A stretch of 64,000 nt of DNA from Leptospira sp. (GCA_027533185.1 JAPZTS010000008.1:123475-187474); one strand, 5' to 3'; counted from the stretch's first letter, positions 16,894 to 27,345 are shown. Notes: a model not told the origin generated them from the letters alone. Translations and numbers: made by a program.

Positions 16894-17583
16894 ATGAATG
16901 ATGATATCTTAGTAGTTGGTTGTGGAACTGGGATTGGTCAAGAAGTTACAACTCAGTTGGAAGGAATGGGAAAAAAAGTAATCGGGACAAGCCGTTCTGA
17001 GCGAAACAATGTAGCCAACTTCTACACATTGGATGTTTTAGATCCCTCCAGTTTTCCAGATTTACAAAATCCTTTATCAGGTATCGTATATTGTCCCGGT
17101 AGCATCACATTAAAACCGTTTCGATCTTTAAAAGATGAAGACTTTTTAAAAGAGTTTGAACTCAATTTACTTGGATTCGTAAGAGTAATACGAAAATACC
17201 TTCCCAATCTTCTCGAAGCAACCGATGCTTCCGTAGTCAGTTTTAGCACAGTCGCAGCTCAACTGGGGCTTCCTTACCACACATCCATTGCCGCAAGCAA
17301 AGGCGCTATGGAGTCGCTGATTAAGTCGCTAGCGGCGGAATTCGCTCCAAAGATCCGATTCAACGGAATTGCTCCATCGCTAACAGATACGCCCCTTGCG
17401 AAATCACTACTTGACTCGGAAACTAAACGCAAAACGAGTGAAGACCGTCACCCATTGAAACAAGTGGGAAATCCAAAAGACATTGCAAGTCTCGCAATAT
17501 GGCTATTAAGCGAATCCTCCAAATTTACCACGGGACAAATTTTTGGTATCAACGGTGGGTTGGGTAACATTCGACCCAATTGA
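16894..17583 (+). CDS. atypical short-chain dehydrogenase/reductase lacking the catalytic Tyr
   Basis: 229 residues from ATG 16894; a TTG 12 bases upstream is also in frame. The Rossmann start (VVGCGTGIGQEV) and the Asn (NLLGFVRV) and Ser (VVSFSTVAA) positions of the SDR family are visible. The usual YxxxK motif reads IAASKGA, so Lys is kept but Tyr is replaced by Ile. A C-terminal INGG turn is conserved. Some SDR relatives with HTSIAAxKG at this place are known, so the change is probably subgroup-wide. Dehydrogenase chemistry should not be assumed. Confidence 0.8.
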   Translation: MNDDILVVGCGTGIGQEVTTQLEGMGKKVIGTSRSERNNVANFYTLDVLDPSSFPDLQNPLSGIVYCPGSITLKPFRSLKDEDFLKEFELNLLGFVRVIRKYLPNLLEATDASVVSFSTVAAQLGLPYHTSIAASKGAMESLIKSLAAEFAPKIRFNGIAPSLTDTPLAKSLLDSETKRKTSEDRHPLKQVGNPKDIASLAIWLLSESSKFTTGQIFGINGGLGNIRPN

Positions 17584-17614
17584 GTGGAACTTTGCCTAGT
17601 ATCTAGGAAGAATT

Positions 17615-17935
17615 CTACTTATCGCCACCACACTCTTTCCTTTCCCTTTGGCGACAGGCATCTAAGAGAAAGAGTTTCCTAAACTCACAGTCCGTATTCC
17701 TAAGTCGGATCGTGGATGTGGTTGTCATGGTTGACGAATTTGAGAAATTACGCGTAGTTACTATATCCGGACAGGTTGGTATCGCTACTAAAACAGCCAA
17801 CTCACAAAGAGATTTTTCTTTTCTCAATTCATCGCATTTATCAGAATTCAAAACACCTGAACCGCAGTTGAAGAGAGCTAAAGTTAAAAAAAGGAAAACA
17901 ATCAAAATTCGAATATTTTTTTTTGAACCAAACAT
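17615..17935 (-). CDS. small Cys-containing lipoprotein
   Basis: 106 residues. Signal peptide with lipobox LFNC (Cys24). The mature part has six further Cys (CDELRKEKSLC, CPDI, DCEF, DACRQ, KECGG), suggesting disulfide pairing in the periplasm or at the surface. Family not recognised. It converges with the SDR gene; no operon partner. Confidence 0.6.
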   Translation of the reverse strand: MFGSKKNIRILIVFLFLTLALFNCGSGVLNSDKCDELRKEKSLCELAVLVAIPTCPDIVTTRNFSNSSTMTTTSTIRLRNTDCEFRKLFLLDACRQRERKECGGDK

Positions 17936-17987
17936 TCGTAAGAATCTAGTAATACTTCAATTTATGTCAACTAACTTGTGATTGACC

Positions 17988-18013
17988 ACCCCCTATTTTC
18001 GGGGGTTTTTTAA
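17988..18013 (+). terminator. rho-independent terminator
   Basis: ACCCCC (17988-17993) pairs with GGGGGT (18001-18006) around TATTTTC, followed by T6 and more A/T. It points right, although the nearest rightward gene (SDR) ends 400 bp away. It may stop read-through from there before the opposing DUF1566 gene. Confidence 0.7.
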
Positions 18014-18030
18014 AAGTATTGAACCTTTGT

Positions 18031-18750
18031 TTAGCGATTTCTAACGCATCTAACGTAGTAACGATCAGTCTTTGTTCTAAGCTCTGATTCTCCAAATCTC
18101 TTTCTTTCAAATATAACAGCAGTTGCACTTTGTCCCAGTAAATCTTCTGGATTTGACCAAGAACTCCAATAGTAGTCTTCCACTGTGTTCGGAAAGGGGC
18201 CTAAAATCATTGCATTGCGACCTTGCAACGTCAGCCTTTGTAATTCAACGGGGTTTGGAACGCGCCAGGCTGTGTTGGGATTAGCTCCCGCCGAATTCAA
18301 AGAATTGCAAGACTGGAAGGCTTCACTGGTTCCCGAAATCGAAATCTCAGAACTGCCTTGTAAAATTTGAGGAACAACCAAACGGTTGCATGCATTCGTT
18401 GCACTACTGCAATACGAAAATTGTTGAGCTCCCCATAGGATACGATCTCCACCTTCTGCTGGTGTGAAAAAAGGGTTCACTGTAGATGGACGTTCTATGC
18501 CCTCACAGTCATTCGGACCCGGACGATACACTTGGCCTTGGGTACATTTTCTCCAAACAAGGTTGAGGCTTGTGTCGGTTACAGTTCCATCTCGGTTGTC
18601 TGTATACGTTTGGTTCAAAAGCAAACCTTGGAGGAGGATGGCGGCATCATCATCACTCAGTCCAGGGAAAATTTCGCGGACAGGTTCCTCTTGGCAGTTT
18701 ACAAAGAAAATGGAGAGAGAAAAAAGAAGTAATATAGTTATGTTTTTCAT
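18031..18750 (-). CDS. DUF1566 (Lcl C-terminal-like) lipoprotein
   Basis: 239 residues. Lipobox FVNC (Cys19), then LSDDDAAILLQGLLLNQTY. The mature protein begins the characteristic DNRDGTVTDTSLNLVWRKC, continues with AWRVPNPVELQRL, and ends with YYWSSWS and YYVRCVRNR, all hallmarks of DUF1566. Cys residues are paired along the domain. Family function is unknown, though domains of this type occur in large numbers of leptospiral surface proteins. It follows the Omp85-like gene by 9 bp and is likely co-transcribed. Confidence 0.85.
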   Translation of the reverse strand: MKNITILLLFSLSIFFVNCQEEPVREIFPGLSDDDAAILLQGLLLNQTYTDNRDGTVTDTSLNLVWRKCTQGQVYRPGPNDCEGIERPSTVNPFFTPAEGGDRILWGAQQFSYCSSATNACNRLVVPQILQGSSEISISGTSEAFQSCNSLNSAGANPNTAWRVPNPVELQRLTLQGRNAMILGPFPNTVEDYYWSSWSNPEDLLGQSATAVIFERKRFGESELRTKTDRYYVRCVRNR

Positions 18751-18759
18751 GTTTTCCCC

Positions 18760-20316
18760 CTAGAAAATATGTTGAAAATTAACGAATAGTTGGCGGTCTT
18801 CTCGAGAAATCGCATAATCAAAGTAGATGATTGTCGATTGGTTCCATGGAATTCTAAAACCCAACCCATAGGAATACTTGTATCCTTTCAAATTCATACG
18901 TTCTGCTCCGTCCCAAACTCGACCAAAGTCAACGAATGGCACAAGTTGAAAATCAAACGTTGAGGTTTTTGTAGCAACCGATCCGAATTTCCATCTTATT
19001 TCTAAGTTACCAAAGCCCATCACTGGACCTAAAAAACGATCTTGTTTGTATCCGCGGAGTGTTGTCCTTCCACCCAGTCCCACTTGATTTCCTTCGGTTC
19101 CCCACATATTCCTGTATTCGTAGAAGGGAACATCCCCATTTGTTTGTACAACAGTCGCTCGACCAGCTATGACTAATTTTTTAAAGGTACCAGGTGCTGG
19201 GCTGTAAAAAAAACGACCTGAGGCAAGATTCCTGTTGAATTCAAATTGTGATCCGATGGCTCTCATTGAACGCTCGTGAGTTGCCTCAAAAAAGAGTCCG
19301 CTATTAGGATCTGGCTCGAAATCTCGAGTGTCATAAACAACACCAGCTCGAACTGTGTTCACATATCCACCGTTAATTCCTCGAATTCTACCGGCTTGAG
19401 CCTCTTCTGTCAAAAGAGTTGTGCCATACGGAACTGTGTTGAGTGCATCTGGTAAAAATTGATCCCCAAAAATTGGATCTTTCGCAACTGTACTTTTTCC
19501 ATCAAAGGTTCGAATGATTTGTTTGGACAATCTTGTTCCAGCAACCAATCGAACGGTCCCACCAAAGAGACTCTTTTCTGCGGAAAGATTTGCGTTTGGG
19601 TTCTCCATTTCGTAACGGTTGTATTTTGCATCTGAAACGAAGGGGGCTTGGCCAGCATCGCCTGGACGTTTGTAAAGACCCGCTTCCATGTAATCATTGA
19701 AGGTTCCATTTTGAACCAGAGGTCGTGTTTCATCATTTCTTTGGTGGTAAGCTAACGGCTGTAACGAGCTTTCACCAACACCGAAGAATAGAAAATTTGG
19801 ATTTCGTTCATAGAGAAGATCCGCACGAACGCGCCACTTTGTATCAAAAATATAAGGAGCGTCAAAACTCAACCAGTGATTTTGTGCATTTAATGTTGTG
19901 CGAAAGTATTGAGCAAAGACCCGATACCTATAAGGCGTATATTCAAAAAATGGGTCTTTTTTGTCATTGTTTTGGAAATAAAATACTCGGACACCATACC
20001 CTATACCATTGTTTGGATCTGAATTCAGAAGCGGAAGTCCAGTAAAAAAGGAACCTGTTTTCTTTCGCTTGATATCATAGTCAGTCAAGCGTTTGGATGA
20101 ATTGATCTCAAATGGAAGAGGGATGTTTTCATCATCTTCACTTGTCTTTTGCAATTCTCCCTTTTCTCCAGGAGTTTCCAAAGGTTTGAGTTCCTTACTG
20201 GGAACCGTAGGTTTTTGGTTTGTCGGTCGATTTTGATTTTGAGCCGAAATCGAGTTTATTCCTAACAAAAGATATAAAAAAACCAGACCCAAAGAGGCAT
20301 AGAATTTGGTAAACAT
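18760..20316 (-). CDS. Omp85-like outer-membrane surface antigen (BamA/TamA-type barrel)
   Basis: 518 residues. A signal peptide (to about residue 25, ISAQ) precedes a Pro/Lys-rich linker (30-60), then GFFTGLPLLNSDPNNGIGYGVRVFYF, the barrel entry typical of short Omp85 proteins without long POTRA arrays. The barrel carries DTRDFEPDPNSGLFFEATHE and GGRTTLRGYKQDRF, the latter with the RGY motif of the Omp85 lid loop, and ends in Phe (NFQHIF), the usual C-terminal residue. Likely in the outer membrane, in protein or lipid transport. First gene of a probable operon with the DUF1566 lipoprotein. Confidence 0.85.
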   Translation of the reverse strand: MFTKFYASLGLVFLYLLLGINSISAQNQNRPTNQKPTVPSKELKPLETPGEKGELQKTSEDDENIPLPFEINSSKRLTDYDIKRKKTGSFFTGLPLLNSDPNNGIGYGVRVFYFQNNDKKDPFFEYTPYRYRVFAQYFRTTLNAQNHWLSFDAPYIFDTKWRVRADLLYERNPNFLFFGVGESSLQPLAYHQRNDETRPLVQNGTFNDYMEAGLYKRPGDAGQAPFVSDAKYNRYEMENPNANLSAEKSLFGGTVRLVAGTRLSKQIIRTFDGKSTVAKDPIFGDQFLPDALNTVPYGTTLLTEEAQAGRIRGINGGYVNTVRAGVVYDTRDFEPDPNSGLFFEATHERSMRAIGSQFEFNRNLASGRFFYSPAPGTFKKLVIAGRATVVQTNGDVPFYEYRNMWGTEGNQVGLGGRTTLRGYKQDRFLGPVMGFGNLEIRWKFGSVATKTSTFDFQLVPFVDFGRVWDGAERMNLKGYKYSYGLGFRIPWNQSTIIYFDYAISREDRQLFVNFQHIF

Positions 20317-20593
20317 GCCACAGAATTAGAAGTGTATAAGAGTTTTTGCAAGCAATAATATGGCAAAAATTGCAAATATATGAAATTTTTTTCGGGAAAC
20401 AGTGTTCATGAAACTTGTTTCGCAATGTTTGCCTTATTTTGATCAATTTTGCTATCGGAAATTGAATGTTTGTTGGTTTGAAGCTCAACCGAACCTGGGG
20501 TGTTGCGAGGCTTTGTTGCGCTTATAACGAAGTTAAAGCGCAGGTTGTTTGAAAATGATTCGATTATGAATCTAGGAAATCAGCTTTGGAGTA

Positions 20594-22978
20594 TTAAAAA
20601 ACGGCAGATAGGCCCAAATAATAAAAAATACCCTCACCTGGCAAAATCCCTGGCCCAGGGTATCCACCAGCCCGTCTTGTAAAATACTTTTCATTCGTTA
20701 GGTTGTTCACTCCACCATTCAGAGAGAAACTTTCATAAAAATTCCATTTGAAGGAGACATCTCGAACTGTGTAACTAGGGATGACACCAACTTGACCATT
20801 GGCAGTTGGAACGGTGGTATTTGCTGCGTCACTATAAGTCATTCCAGAGTAACTGATCAAATACGTAATACTAAACGTATTTTTGAAGTGGTAGGTTAAA
20901 CCATATCTATGAATTTGAGAAGGTGCATTTTCCACAAGGTTTCCTACACGAAAATTGTTTTTAATATTAGTTAGGTTGTTCCCAGGATTCGTAAAGGCAC
21001 TGGCACTTTGTTCCCACCTCACATAGCGGGCATTTACGTTTGCACTGGAGGTGAAAAAACTAACGCTTCCAAATGGTGCTGAATCTGTAAACGCAAGTAA
21101 TGGATCGATTTCCAAATATCCTTCGGCTCCTCGGTGGAGAGAGTCACCGACGTTGGTAACAAAATTTGTATTTGTATTACCAGGTAATGCTCCTGGCAAT
21201 AGACCTACACGATTGTTGTATCTGAGCTCAAAAACGCCAAGGTCGAATTGGAGCCAATGTCCAAACTTACCTCTGTATCCACCATCCGTATTATAACCTT
21301 TTTGGTCTCGCAGGTTTGGATCGACCTCATTTAAGGTTGCACTAGCGCCATAAATTTCAGCAAACGTGACTGGACGAAATGCTTGGGAATAGTTTGCATA
21401 GAAATTTGTTGATTTGGTAATTTGGTATTGAGCACCCACTCCATATAACACTTGTTTTCTTTGAAATTCTCTAGGTGGAACTTCTCCGCCAAAGATATTG
21501 GAGCTAGATGGTAATTTTTCATTGATTCTTCCGGATCCAGTGGTCCTAACCCATTCGTAACGGACTCCGGGTGTGATTGATATTTTATCAGTGATACGAA
21601 ACAAATTTTCAGCAAAAGCCGCATAGTTCAATGTTGAAAATTTCAAGTCTACTGTTCGGCATTTTGTAGTTCCATCAAAACATTCTGGTTGGCTCAATTC
21701 TCGTATGTCATAGTTGCCTGCGGTGGTTCCATTTGGATTCCTTATCCGATCCGTATTCGCATTGAAGTATCGAACTCCGAAAGATAATGTGTGGTTCTTA
21801 TCCAAAAACGAATAATCAAATATTTGCCGCGCTTCCATTCCATAATTTCTGTACCAATCTCTATCGATTTGTCTATTAGAGAAATCCAACGTACTACGGT
21901 TGATTGCATCCTCTGTGTTCGGTGCGGAAGTCACACCAACAGAATTTCTTTCACCATACAAACCAAATACCTTTATTTGAAAACGAGCTGTACTACTCTG
22001 ATTATAATCAATGATCATCGCAGGAATATTCCAGGGTGCACTGAACCAGTTCCTTGTCCTTCTCGACTGGCGAGGGTTTTCCCAGAATTGCATATCCGTT
22101 AACCCACCTGGTTGCTGGCTTTCGTAGTAGGACTTTGTCATCTCAATAGCTATTTTCAATTTTTCCGTTGCTTGGTAGGCAATATTGAAATGACCTGATT
22201 GGGTTTTATAATTAGCGTTGTCTCTCCAACCATCACCACTTCGATTGTGATAGTACGCAAAATAACTAAATTTTCCGACTGTTCCACTCACTCCCGTATA
22301 CGAATTCGTCGTGTTGTAAGAGCCCCCCGTATTTTTCATTTCGATGCGAAATGGTTTAGTTGGATCAGCTTTTTTGGTTACGTAATTGACCATTCCTCCA
22401 AACTGAGATCCGTATTGAAGCGATGCCGCACCCCGAACTACTTCAATTTTTTCAAGAGCCTCTGGTGGTGGATTAAAATATGCTTCTGGATAACCAAACA
22501 CATCGGAGGCGATATCATAACCATTCATCCTAGTATTGAATTCCCAATTTCTATTTGGGGATAGTCCCCTTGCTCCAATTCCAGGTTGAATCCCACTTCC
22601 ATCGTTTTCCCAAATTGTAATCCCTGGAACTTTAGCATAGATTTGGCGAGAATTATTAAGAGCTAAGTTGGCATTGACTTTATCTAGGCGAATCACTTCG
22701 GATTTTTTCCCAGAATAGATATTGGTCCCTTCGATATCTGACATTTGGCCGCGGTCTGACTCCCGTTTGCCAGTTACTTTGATGCCGGATGATTTATCCG
22801 TATCATTGCTTTCACCCGAAGGCTCTTTTTCATCTTTTGATTTTGTTTCTTGGGATGTGTTTTCTTTCCCTTTGTCTGGTTCTTGCGAAAGAAGGTAGGA
22901 TGGCAACCCAAGCAGAGATAGGCAGAAAAGTAACGTAAAGATTTGTGATTTCAATTTAGAATCGTTCTTGATTTTCAT
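20594..22978 (-). CDS. TonB-dependent outer-membrane receptor
   Basis: 794 residues. A signal peptide (about 1-31) is followed by a charged Lys/Glu/Ser-rich segment and a TonB-box-like SGIKVTGKR. A plug domain (about 88-215, with GARGLSPNRNW, EKIEVVRGAASLQYGSQFGG and NYVTKKADP) and a 22-strand barrel follow, ending YYLGLSAVF. It resembles FecA-type siderophore or iron-citrate receptors, but the substrate cannot be read from sequence. No riboswitch or clear Fur box was seen upstream. It stands alone. Confidence 0.92.
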   Translation of the reverse strand: MKIKNDSKLKSQIFTLLFCLSLLGLPSYLLSQEPDKGKENTSQETKSKDEKEPSGESNDTDKSSGIKVTGKRESDRGQMSDIEGTNIYSGKKSEVIRLDKVNANLALNNSRQIYAKVPGITIWENDGSGIQPGIGARGLSPNRNWEFNTRMNGYDIASDVFGYPEAYFNPPPEALEKIEVVRGAASLQYGSQFGGMVNYVTKKADPTKPFRIEMKNTGGSYNTTNSYTGVSGTVGKFSYFAYYHNRSGDGWRDNANYKTQSGHFNIAYQATEKLKIAIEMTKSYYESQQPGGLTDMQFWENPRQSRRTRNWFSAPWNIPAMIIDYNQSSTARFQIKVFGLYGERNSVGVTSAPNTEDAINRSTLDFSNRQIDRDWYRNYGMEARQIFDYSFLDKNHTLSFGVRYFNANTDRIRNPNGTTAGNYDIRELSQPECFDGTTKCRTVDLKFSTLNYAAFAENLFRITDKISITPGVRYEWVRTTGSGRINEKLPSSSNIFGGEVPPREFQRKQVLYGVGAQYQITKSTNFYANYSQAFRPVTFAEIYGASATLNEVDPNLRDQKGYNTDGGYRGKFGHWLQFDLGVFELRYNNRVGLLPGALPGNTNTNFVTNVGDSLHRGAEGYLEIDPLLAFTDSAPFGSVSFFTSSANVNARYVRWEQSASAFTNPGNNLTNIKNNFRVGNLVENAPSQIHRYGLTYHFKNTFSITYLISYSGMTYSDAANTTVPTANGQVGVIPSYTVRDVSFKWNFYESFSLNGGVNNLTNEKYFTRRAGGYPGPGILPGEGIFYYLGLSAVF

Positions 22979-23403
22979 TTTAAGACTCAGTCTCGTTTAG
23001 CCAGTACACCAAATGGTTCAAAAAAGAAAAGTAGGTTTTCGGTTTGCTATCCAGAGGACATTCAATAGCTAAAGGAGATAAGTATGGGATTCCTTTGTTT
23101 TCGAAGCATCAAATCTAGAAAAATCGAGATTACTTGTGGTTTTTCCAAATTAAAATTGAAAATTGTTTATTAGATGAACATAATACTCGAATATTTTATC
23201 GATAGCGTTCTAAACGTATGCAGATTATGTCCCAGAAATCAGGTATACAGGTACGACAGGTACGGAAATTCGCCAATTTACTGCAAAAAACTAAAGAGCA
23301 ATTTGTTATATTGCACTGTAGAGTAAGTAAAAAGCCTTACAAGATTTTTCCTTCTGTGATTTCTTTTTAGAAAAATCTTTCCTTCCTCTGCAAAGATCCA
23401 TTT
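22979..23403. other. 425-bp divergent intergenic region
   Basis: Separates the TonB receptor from the NHL/LamG lipoprotein. It contains a 9-bp perfect tandem repeat, ACAGGTACG twice at 23247-23264. No riboswitch, promoter pair or small gene could be supported. Confidence 0.5.
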
Positions 23404-26400
23404 ATGGAAAGAAAGAAGATACTCATCGTGCGATTTTTTTATCATTTTTTCCTTTTATTTACTTTGAGTTTTTGCTCTTTGCCAAGCATATCAAGAAACC
23501 CCTTAGAATTTTTTTCCTTGTTTCGTATCTTCAATACTTCTTCGGAATACACCCTAGGCGGTTCAGTTCTTGGTATGGTGCCTGGGGGTAGTGTTACAAT
23601 AAAGAATGCTGGAGAAGAAATCACCGTCACATCGGATGGAAACTTTATCTTCTCTTCCAGATTCCCAACAGGTACGTCGTACGCCGTGAGTATCACTCCC
23701 TCTTCTAATATGAATTGTACTCTGAGCAATGGATCCGGTACGTTTCAAACAGCAAACATTACTACTGTAGCAATCAATTGTTCTTGGGGTTCTAACTTTC
23801 ATGAATTGGCCGTGAATGTGAACGGCACTGCCGCTAGCTTCTCAGTTCAAAACAATGGTTCCGACACTCTTTCTATTAGTGCGCTAGGACTCCAAACGTT
23901 CGCAACGCGAATTCAAAATGGAGCAGCTTATGATATTCGTTTTTTGAGCCAACCATCCGGAGCCATCTGTTCTTTCGATACCCCTACTCTCTCTCGAGCG
24001 AATATGCCTAACAACAGTTTGACCATTCAAATTACATGTCGTACGGGGAATTTGGTTGCAGGCAATCTTCAAGTGAATGTACTCTCTGATATTGCGACAA
24101 ATCTATACGATAGATTTGCCTATGTAAGATCTCTAGTAGGTGCGTATCCACTCAATCGACCTGGTGGCGTCGGTGCTACATCTGGTGTTCCAAATATTGG
24201 GATTGCTTCTGGCAATGCAGTTCGGCTTAACAACCCAAAAGGAATCGCATTCGATTTCACACATATGTATGTAGCCGACTACTCAAATAATGCCATTCGA
24301 AAGATTGATAAAACAAATGGAGATACCACTCATCTTGCTGGTTCTAGCGTGGGTGCCGGTGTAGTTTGTCCAGGAATTTCTGTAGCCAACTGCAAAGATG
24401 GGATTGGGCTGGATGCTCAATTCAATGGACCAGTTGCACTCACTACAGACGGAAATAATTTATATGTTTTAGAATTGGTAGGAAATCGGATTCGGAAAGT
24501 CAATCTCGCAACTGCAGACGTATCCACATTGGCAGGAGATGGAAGTCCTGGTTCGATAAACAGCACGACAGGTATCAACGCAAGATTTTCGAGCCCCTCA
24601 GGAATCACTCTTCGCAATCAAATTCTTTACGTTGTAGATCGAAATAACTGTACAATTCGTTCGGTTGATACCGTAACGACTGAGGTAACTACCATTGCTG
24701 GAATTCCTGGAAATTGTACGCATAACGACAATGCCAATGGTTCACTTGCCACCTTTACTTCTCCGTTAGCAGCCGTCGCCTATGGAAATTACTTATACGT
24801 AACGGATGTAGGAGGCCATCGGGTCCGCCGCATCAATCTTGTGAATGGGACATTTTCAGTGGATACAATCGCAGGGTCTGGAACTGCTGCGACCATTGAC
24901 GGAATTGGAACCCAAGCTAGTTTTTTTGATCCTCATGGCATTACGACCGATGGAACCACTCTTTTTATTTCAGAATGGGTAGGTCAAACCATTCGTGCCA
25001 TTCGACTTTCTGACTTTCAAGTGAAAACTTTGGCTGGTGATGGGACTACCGGATATGAAGATAATGTTAGGCGATCCGGGCGATTCAATTTCCCTGGTTC
25101 AGTGACGACAGATGGCAATCATCTCTATATTGCGGATGACCAAAACCATTCCATCAGAAGGTTGGAAGAGGCTGAAGTCCTACGTTATACTTTGGATGGA
25201 AACTCCCTGGACTCGATTGGAACAAATCACGCCACCACTGCGATCGGAACGACGACAATCTCATCCGATGAAAAAGGTACCGCGAGTGGTTCGTTTGTAT
25301 TTGATGGTGCAACGTATCTAGAATCGGCTACCAATATCAACATAGACGACCACAGGAATTTCACCATTACCGCTTGGGTATTCCCTACATCGACAAGCCC
25401 TACGAACCAATACATTTTCTTCAATGGTCAAGGCTCGACTAACGGATACGGACTTCAATACCAGGCTTCAACTGGAAGGATTCGGATCAATCTAGGTCCT
25501 GTTGGTAGCAGTGGTTATTCTGCCCGAGCACTACCCTTAAACAGGTGGAGCCACGTTGCACTCCTAAGACGTGACGGGAACTGGCAAATGTATTTTAATG
25601 GCCAACCAGAGACAATTATTTATGCAACAAATCCGACGCCACCGATAGGAAATTTTAAATTAGGAGACTCAGGGACCTCAGACAATTTCCAAGGGAAAAT
25701 TTCAAATGTCAGATTCTTTCAAGGTGCATTGGACAATGCTTTGATGCAAGCTTTGGCATTACAAATTCCAAACGGAGTTGTCAGTTATTATGCGTTCAAC
25801 GGAAACTTCAACGACTTTGGTGGTTCAGGTAACCAACTCACAAACTCAGGCTCCGTCTCAACTGCAGATAGATACGGCCATTCCAACGGTGCTATTTTCT
25901 TTAATGGTGTCGCTTTTTTACAGAGGGCTTCGCCTAACGCTTTACCATTGGGAAGTTCTGCCCGGACCATCTGTGCTTGGTTTCAGACCACTTCCAATGC
26001 CAACCAATCTTTAATTTCTTATGGAGTCAATGCAGCGGGCCAAGGAGTAGCCATCGGTTACAATGGTTCAAATATCGGTGCCATTGGCATCGGTGCGGAT
26101 GCCCTCGGCCCCCACGGTGGGTTCGAAAACGATTGGGCCTTAGCCTGTTCGGTCTATGACGGAACGACAGCTTCGATCTATATAAATGGTGCCCTGTATG
26201 GATCCAATACAGTAACCTGGAATACGAGTGTCGGAACAGACCTCTTCATAGGCCAAGACTGGCTTGGGGGTGCTCGTTTCGTTGGATCCATTGACGAATT
26301 GATCATTTACAATCGGGCTCTCAGCCAAACAGAGCTTAGGGCTCTTGCAGGCTACTACCCGACCCAGGTGAGTTCATGGAGCCCAACCATTGCGAGTAGC

Positions 26401-27132
26401 AGTTTAAAGTTATACTTAAAGCCTGAAGCGACTACGTATGCAGCAGGGCCCTGTGCAGGGGGGGGTACCAATTGTGTTTCTGATTGGTTGGATCGGAGTG
26501 GGAATGGAATTCATCTCAGCCAAGGACTCGGACCAAGACAGCCATTTTATTCACCTTTAGGAATGAACAATTCGAAGGCAGTTCGATTCACTCGAGGAGC
26601 TACTCCAGCGTTCATGACTGGGACTTGCACGGAAACACTGAATACAGCAAGCCAATCTATTTTTGTGACCTATTCTGAAATAGATTTGGGACCAGCAAAT
26701 AATGACGGAATCTTTCAAAACGGATCCCCATCCACTGGAAAATTGCTTTATATCACTCGTGCGGCTGGAAACAACCCAAATCTTTTTGATTTACAAGGCG
26801 GGTCGACTCGACTTGTTTCCACTTCCAATTACCACAATCTACTGGATAACAATTTACTCACAATAATCCACAATGGAACAAGTGGTTCTTTGTTTCGAAA
26901 TGGAAACAGCATGCCCGCCTCATTCAATGCGGGTGGTTCGTATAACTGTGGTGGTGGTCAATTTCATCTTGGCAGGTATTTTTACGGAGGAGTGCCTGAT
27001 GGTAACTATTTTGATGGCTTCATTGGAGATGTGTTGATTTATAATACGGCACTCCCTTCCAGCGATCGTATCATTGTAGAATGTTATCTTTCCAAACGGT
27101 ATAGGCTTCCTGTTATTTATACCTGCCCGTAG
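23404..27132 (+). CDS. giant NHL-repeat and LamG-domain surface lipoprotein
   Basis: 1242 residues. Signal peptide with lipobox LSFC (Cys24). Two short beta units (about 48-225) precede at least five NHL repeats (about 265-590), each with a 'fnxPxGit.dgn.lyvaD..nh.IRki' pattern. Three LamG/concanavalin-like jelly rolls follow: about 600-770 (GNSLDSIGTNHA...YLES...FTITAWVFP), 780-975 (YYAFNGNFNDFGG...ICAWFQT) and 1000-1240. The propeller and lectin-like sandwiches suggest surface binding to glycans or host/environmental matrix. A run of eight Gs at 26458-26465 lies in the third LamG region (AGGGTNC), about 220 codons before the end, and could mediate slippage. Confidence 0.85.
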   Translation: MERKKILIVRFFYHFFLLFTLSFCSLPSISRNPLEFFSLFRIFNTSSEYTLGGSVLGMVPGGSVTIKNAGEEITVTSDGNFIFSSRFPTGTSYAVSITPSSNMNCTLSNGSGTFQTANITTVAINCSWGSNFHELAVNVNGTAASFSVQNNGSDTLSISALGLQTFATRIQNGAAYDIRFLSQPSGAICSFDTPTLSRANMPNNSLTIQITCRTGNLVAGNLQVNVLSDIATNLYDRFAYVRSLVGAYPLNRPGGVGATSGVPNIGIASGNAVRLNNPKGIAFDFTHMYVADYSNNAIRKIDKTNGDTTHLAGSSVGAGVVCPGISVANCKDGIGLDAQFNGPVALTTDGNNLYVLELVGNRIRKVNLATADVSTLAGDGSPGSINSTTGINARFSSPSGITLRNQILYVVDRNNCTIRSVDTVTTEVTTIAGIPGNCTHNDNANGSLATFTSPLAAVAYGNYLYVTDVGGHRVRRINLVNGTFSVDTIAGSGTAATIDGIGTQASFFDPHGITTDGTTLFISEWVGQTIRAIRLSDFQVKTLAGDGTTGYEDNVRRSGRFNFPGSVTTDGNHLYIADDQNHSIRRLEEAEVLRYTLDGNSLDSIGTNHATTAIGTTTISSDEKGTASGSFVFDGATYLESATNINIDDHRNFTITAWVFPTSTSPTNQYIFFNGQGSTNGYGLQYQASTGRIRINLGPVGSSGYSARALPLNRWSHVALLRRDGNWQMYFNGQPETIIYATNPTPPIGNFKLGDSGTSDNFQGKISNVRFFQGALDNALMQALALQIPNGVVSYYAFNGNFNDFGGSGNQLTNSGSVSTADRYGHSNGAIFFNGVAFLQRASPNALPLGSSARTICAWFQTTSNANQSLISYGVNAAGQGVAIGYNGSNIGAIGIGADALGPHGGFENDWALACSVYDGTTASIYINGALYGSNTVTWNTSVGTDLFIGQDWLGGARFVGSIDELIIYNRALSQTELRALAGYYPTQVSSWSPTIASSSLKLYLKPEATTYAAGPCAGGGTNCVSDWLDRSGNGIHLSQGLGPRQPFYSPLGMNNSKAVRFTRGATPAFMTGTCTETLNTASQSIFVTYSEIDLGPANNDGIFQNGSPSTGKLLYITRAAGNNPNLFDLQGGSTRLVSTSNYHNLLDNNLLTIIHNGTSGSLFRNGNSMPASFNAGGSYNCGGGQFHLGRYFYGGVPDGNYFDGFIGDVLIYNTALPSSDRIIVECYLSKRYRLPVIYTCP

Positions 27133-27345
27133 CATGTGCAATTACCGAGATTGGAGTTATGTATCCAGTTAAAGTTTCTTGCTATTTTCAGTACAACTAG
27201 TTATGTCGACATTGCCTCTTTTCAGCGAACCTGATTCATTTAGATTTCTTAGGCAATTTTTTTACTATCAAAGATCTTGAGTTAGTTCTTATAAATTTTA
27301 GAAAAATACTTGCGAACAAGTAAATCAAAAAGTATATTTTTTCTT

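Noticed and set aside
17712..17981. 89-codon open frame antisense to the small Cys-rich lipoprotein
   Set aside because: Low coding character, no ribosome binding site, and the opposite strand has a clear lipoprotein. Treated as a shadow.
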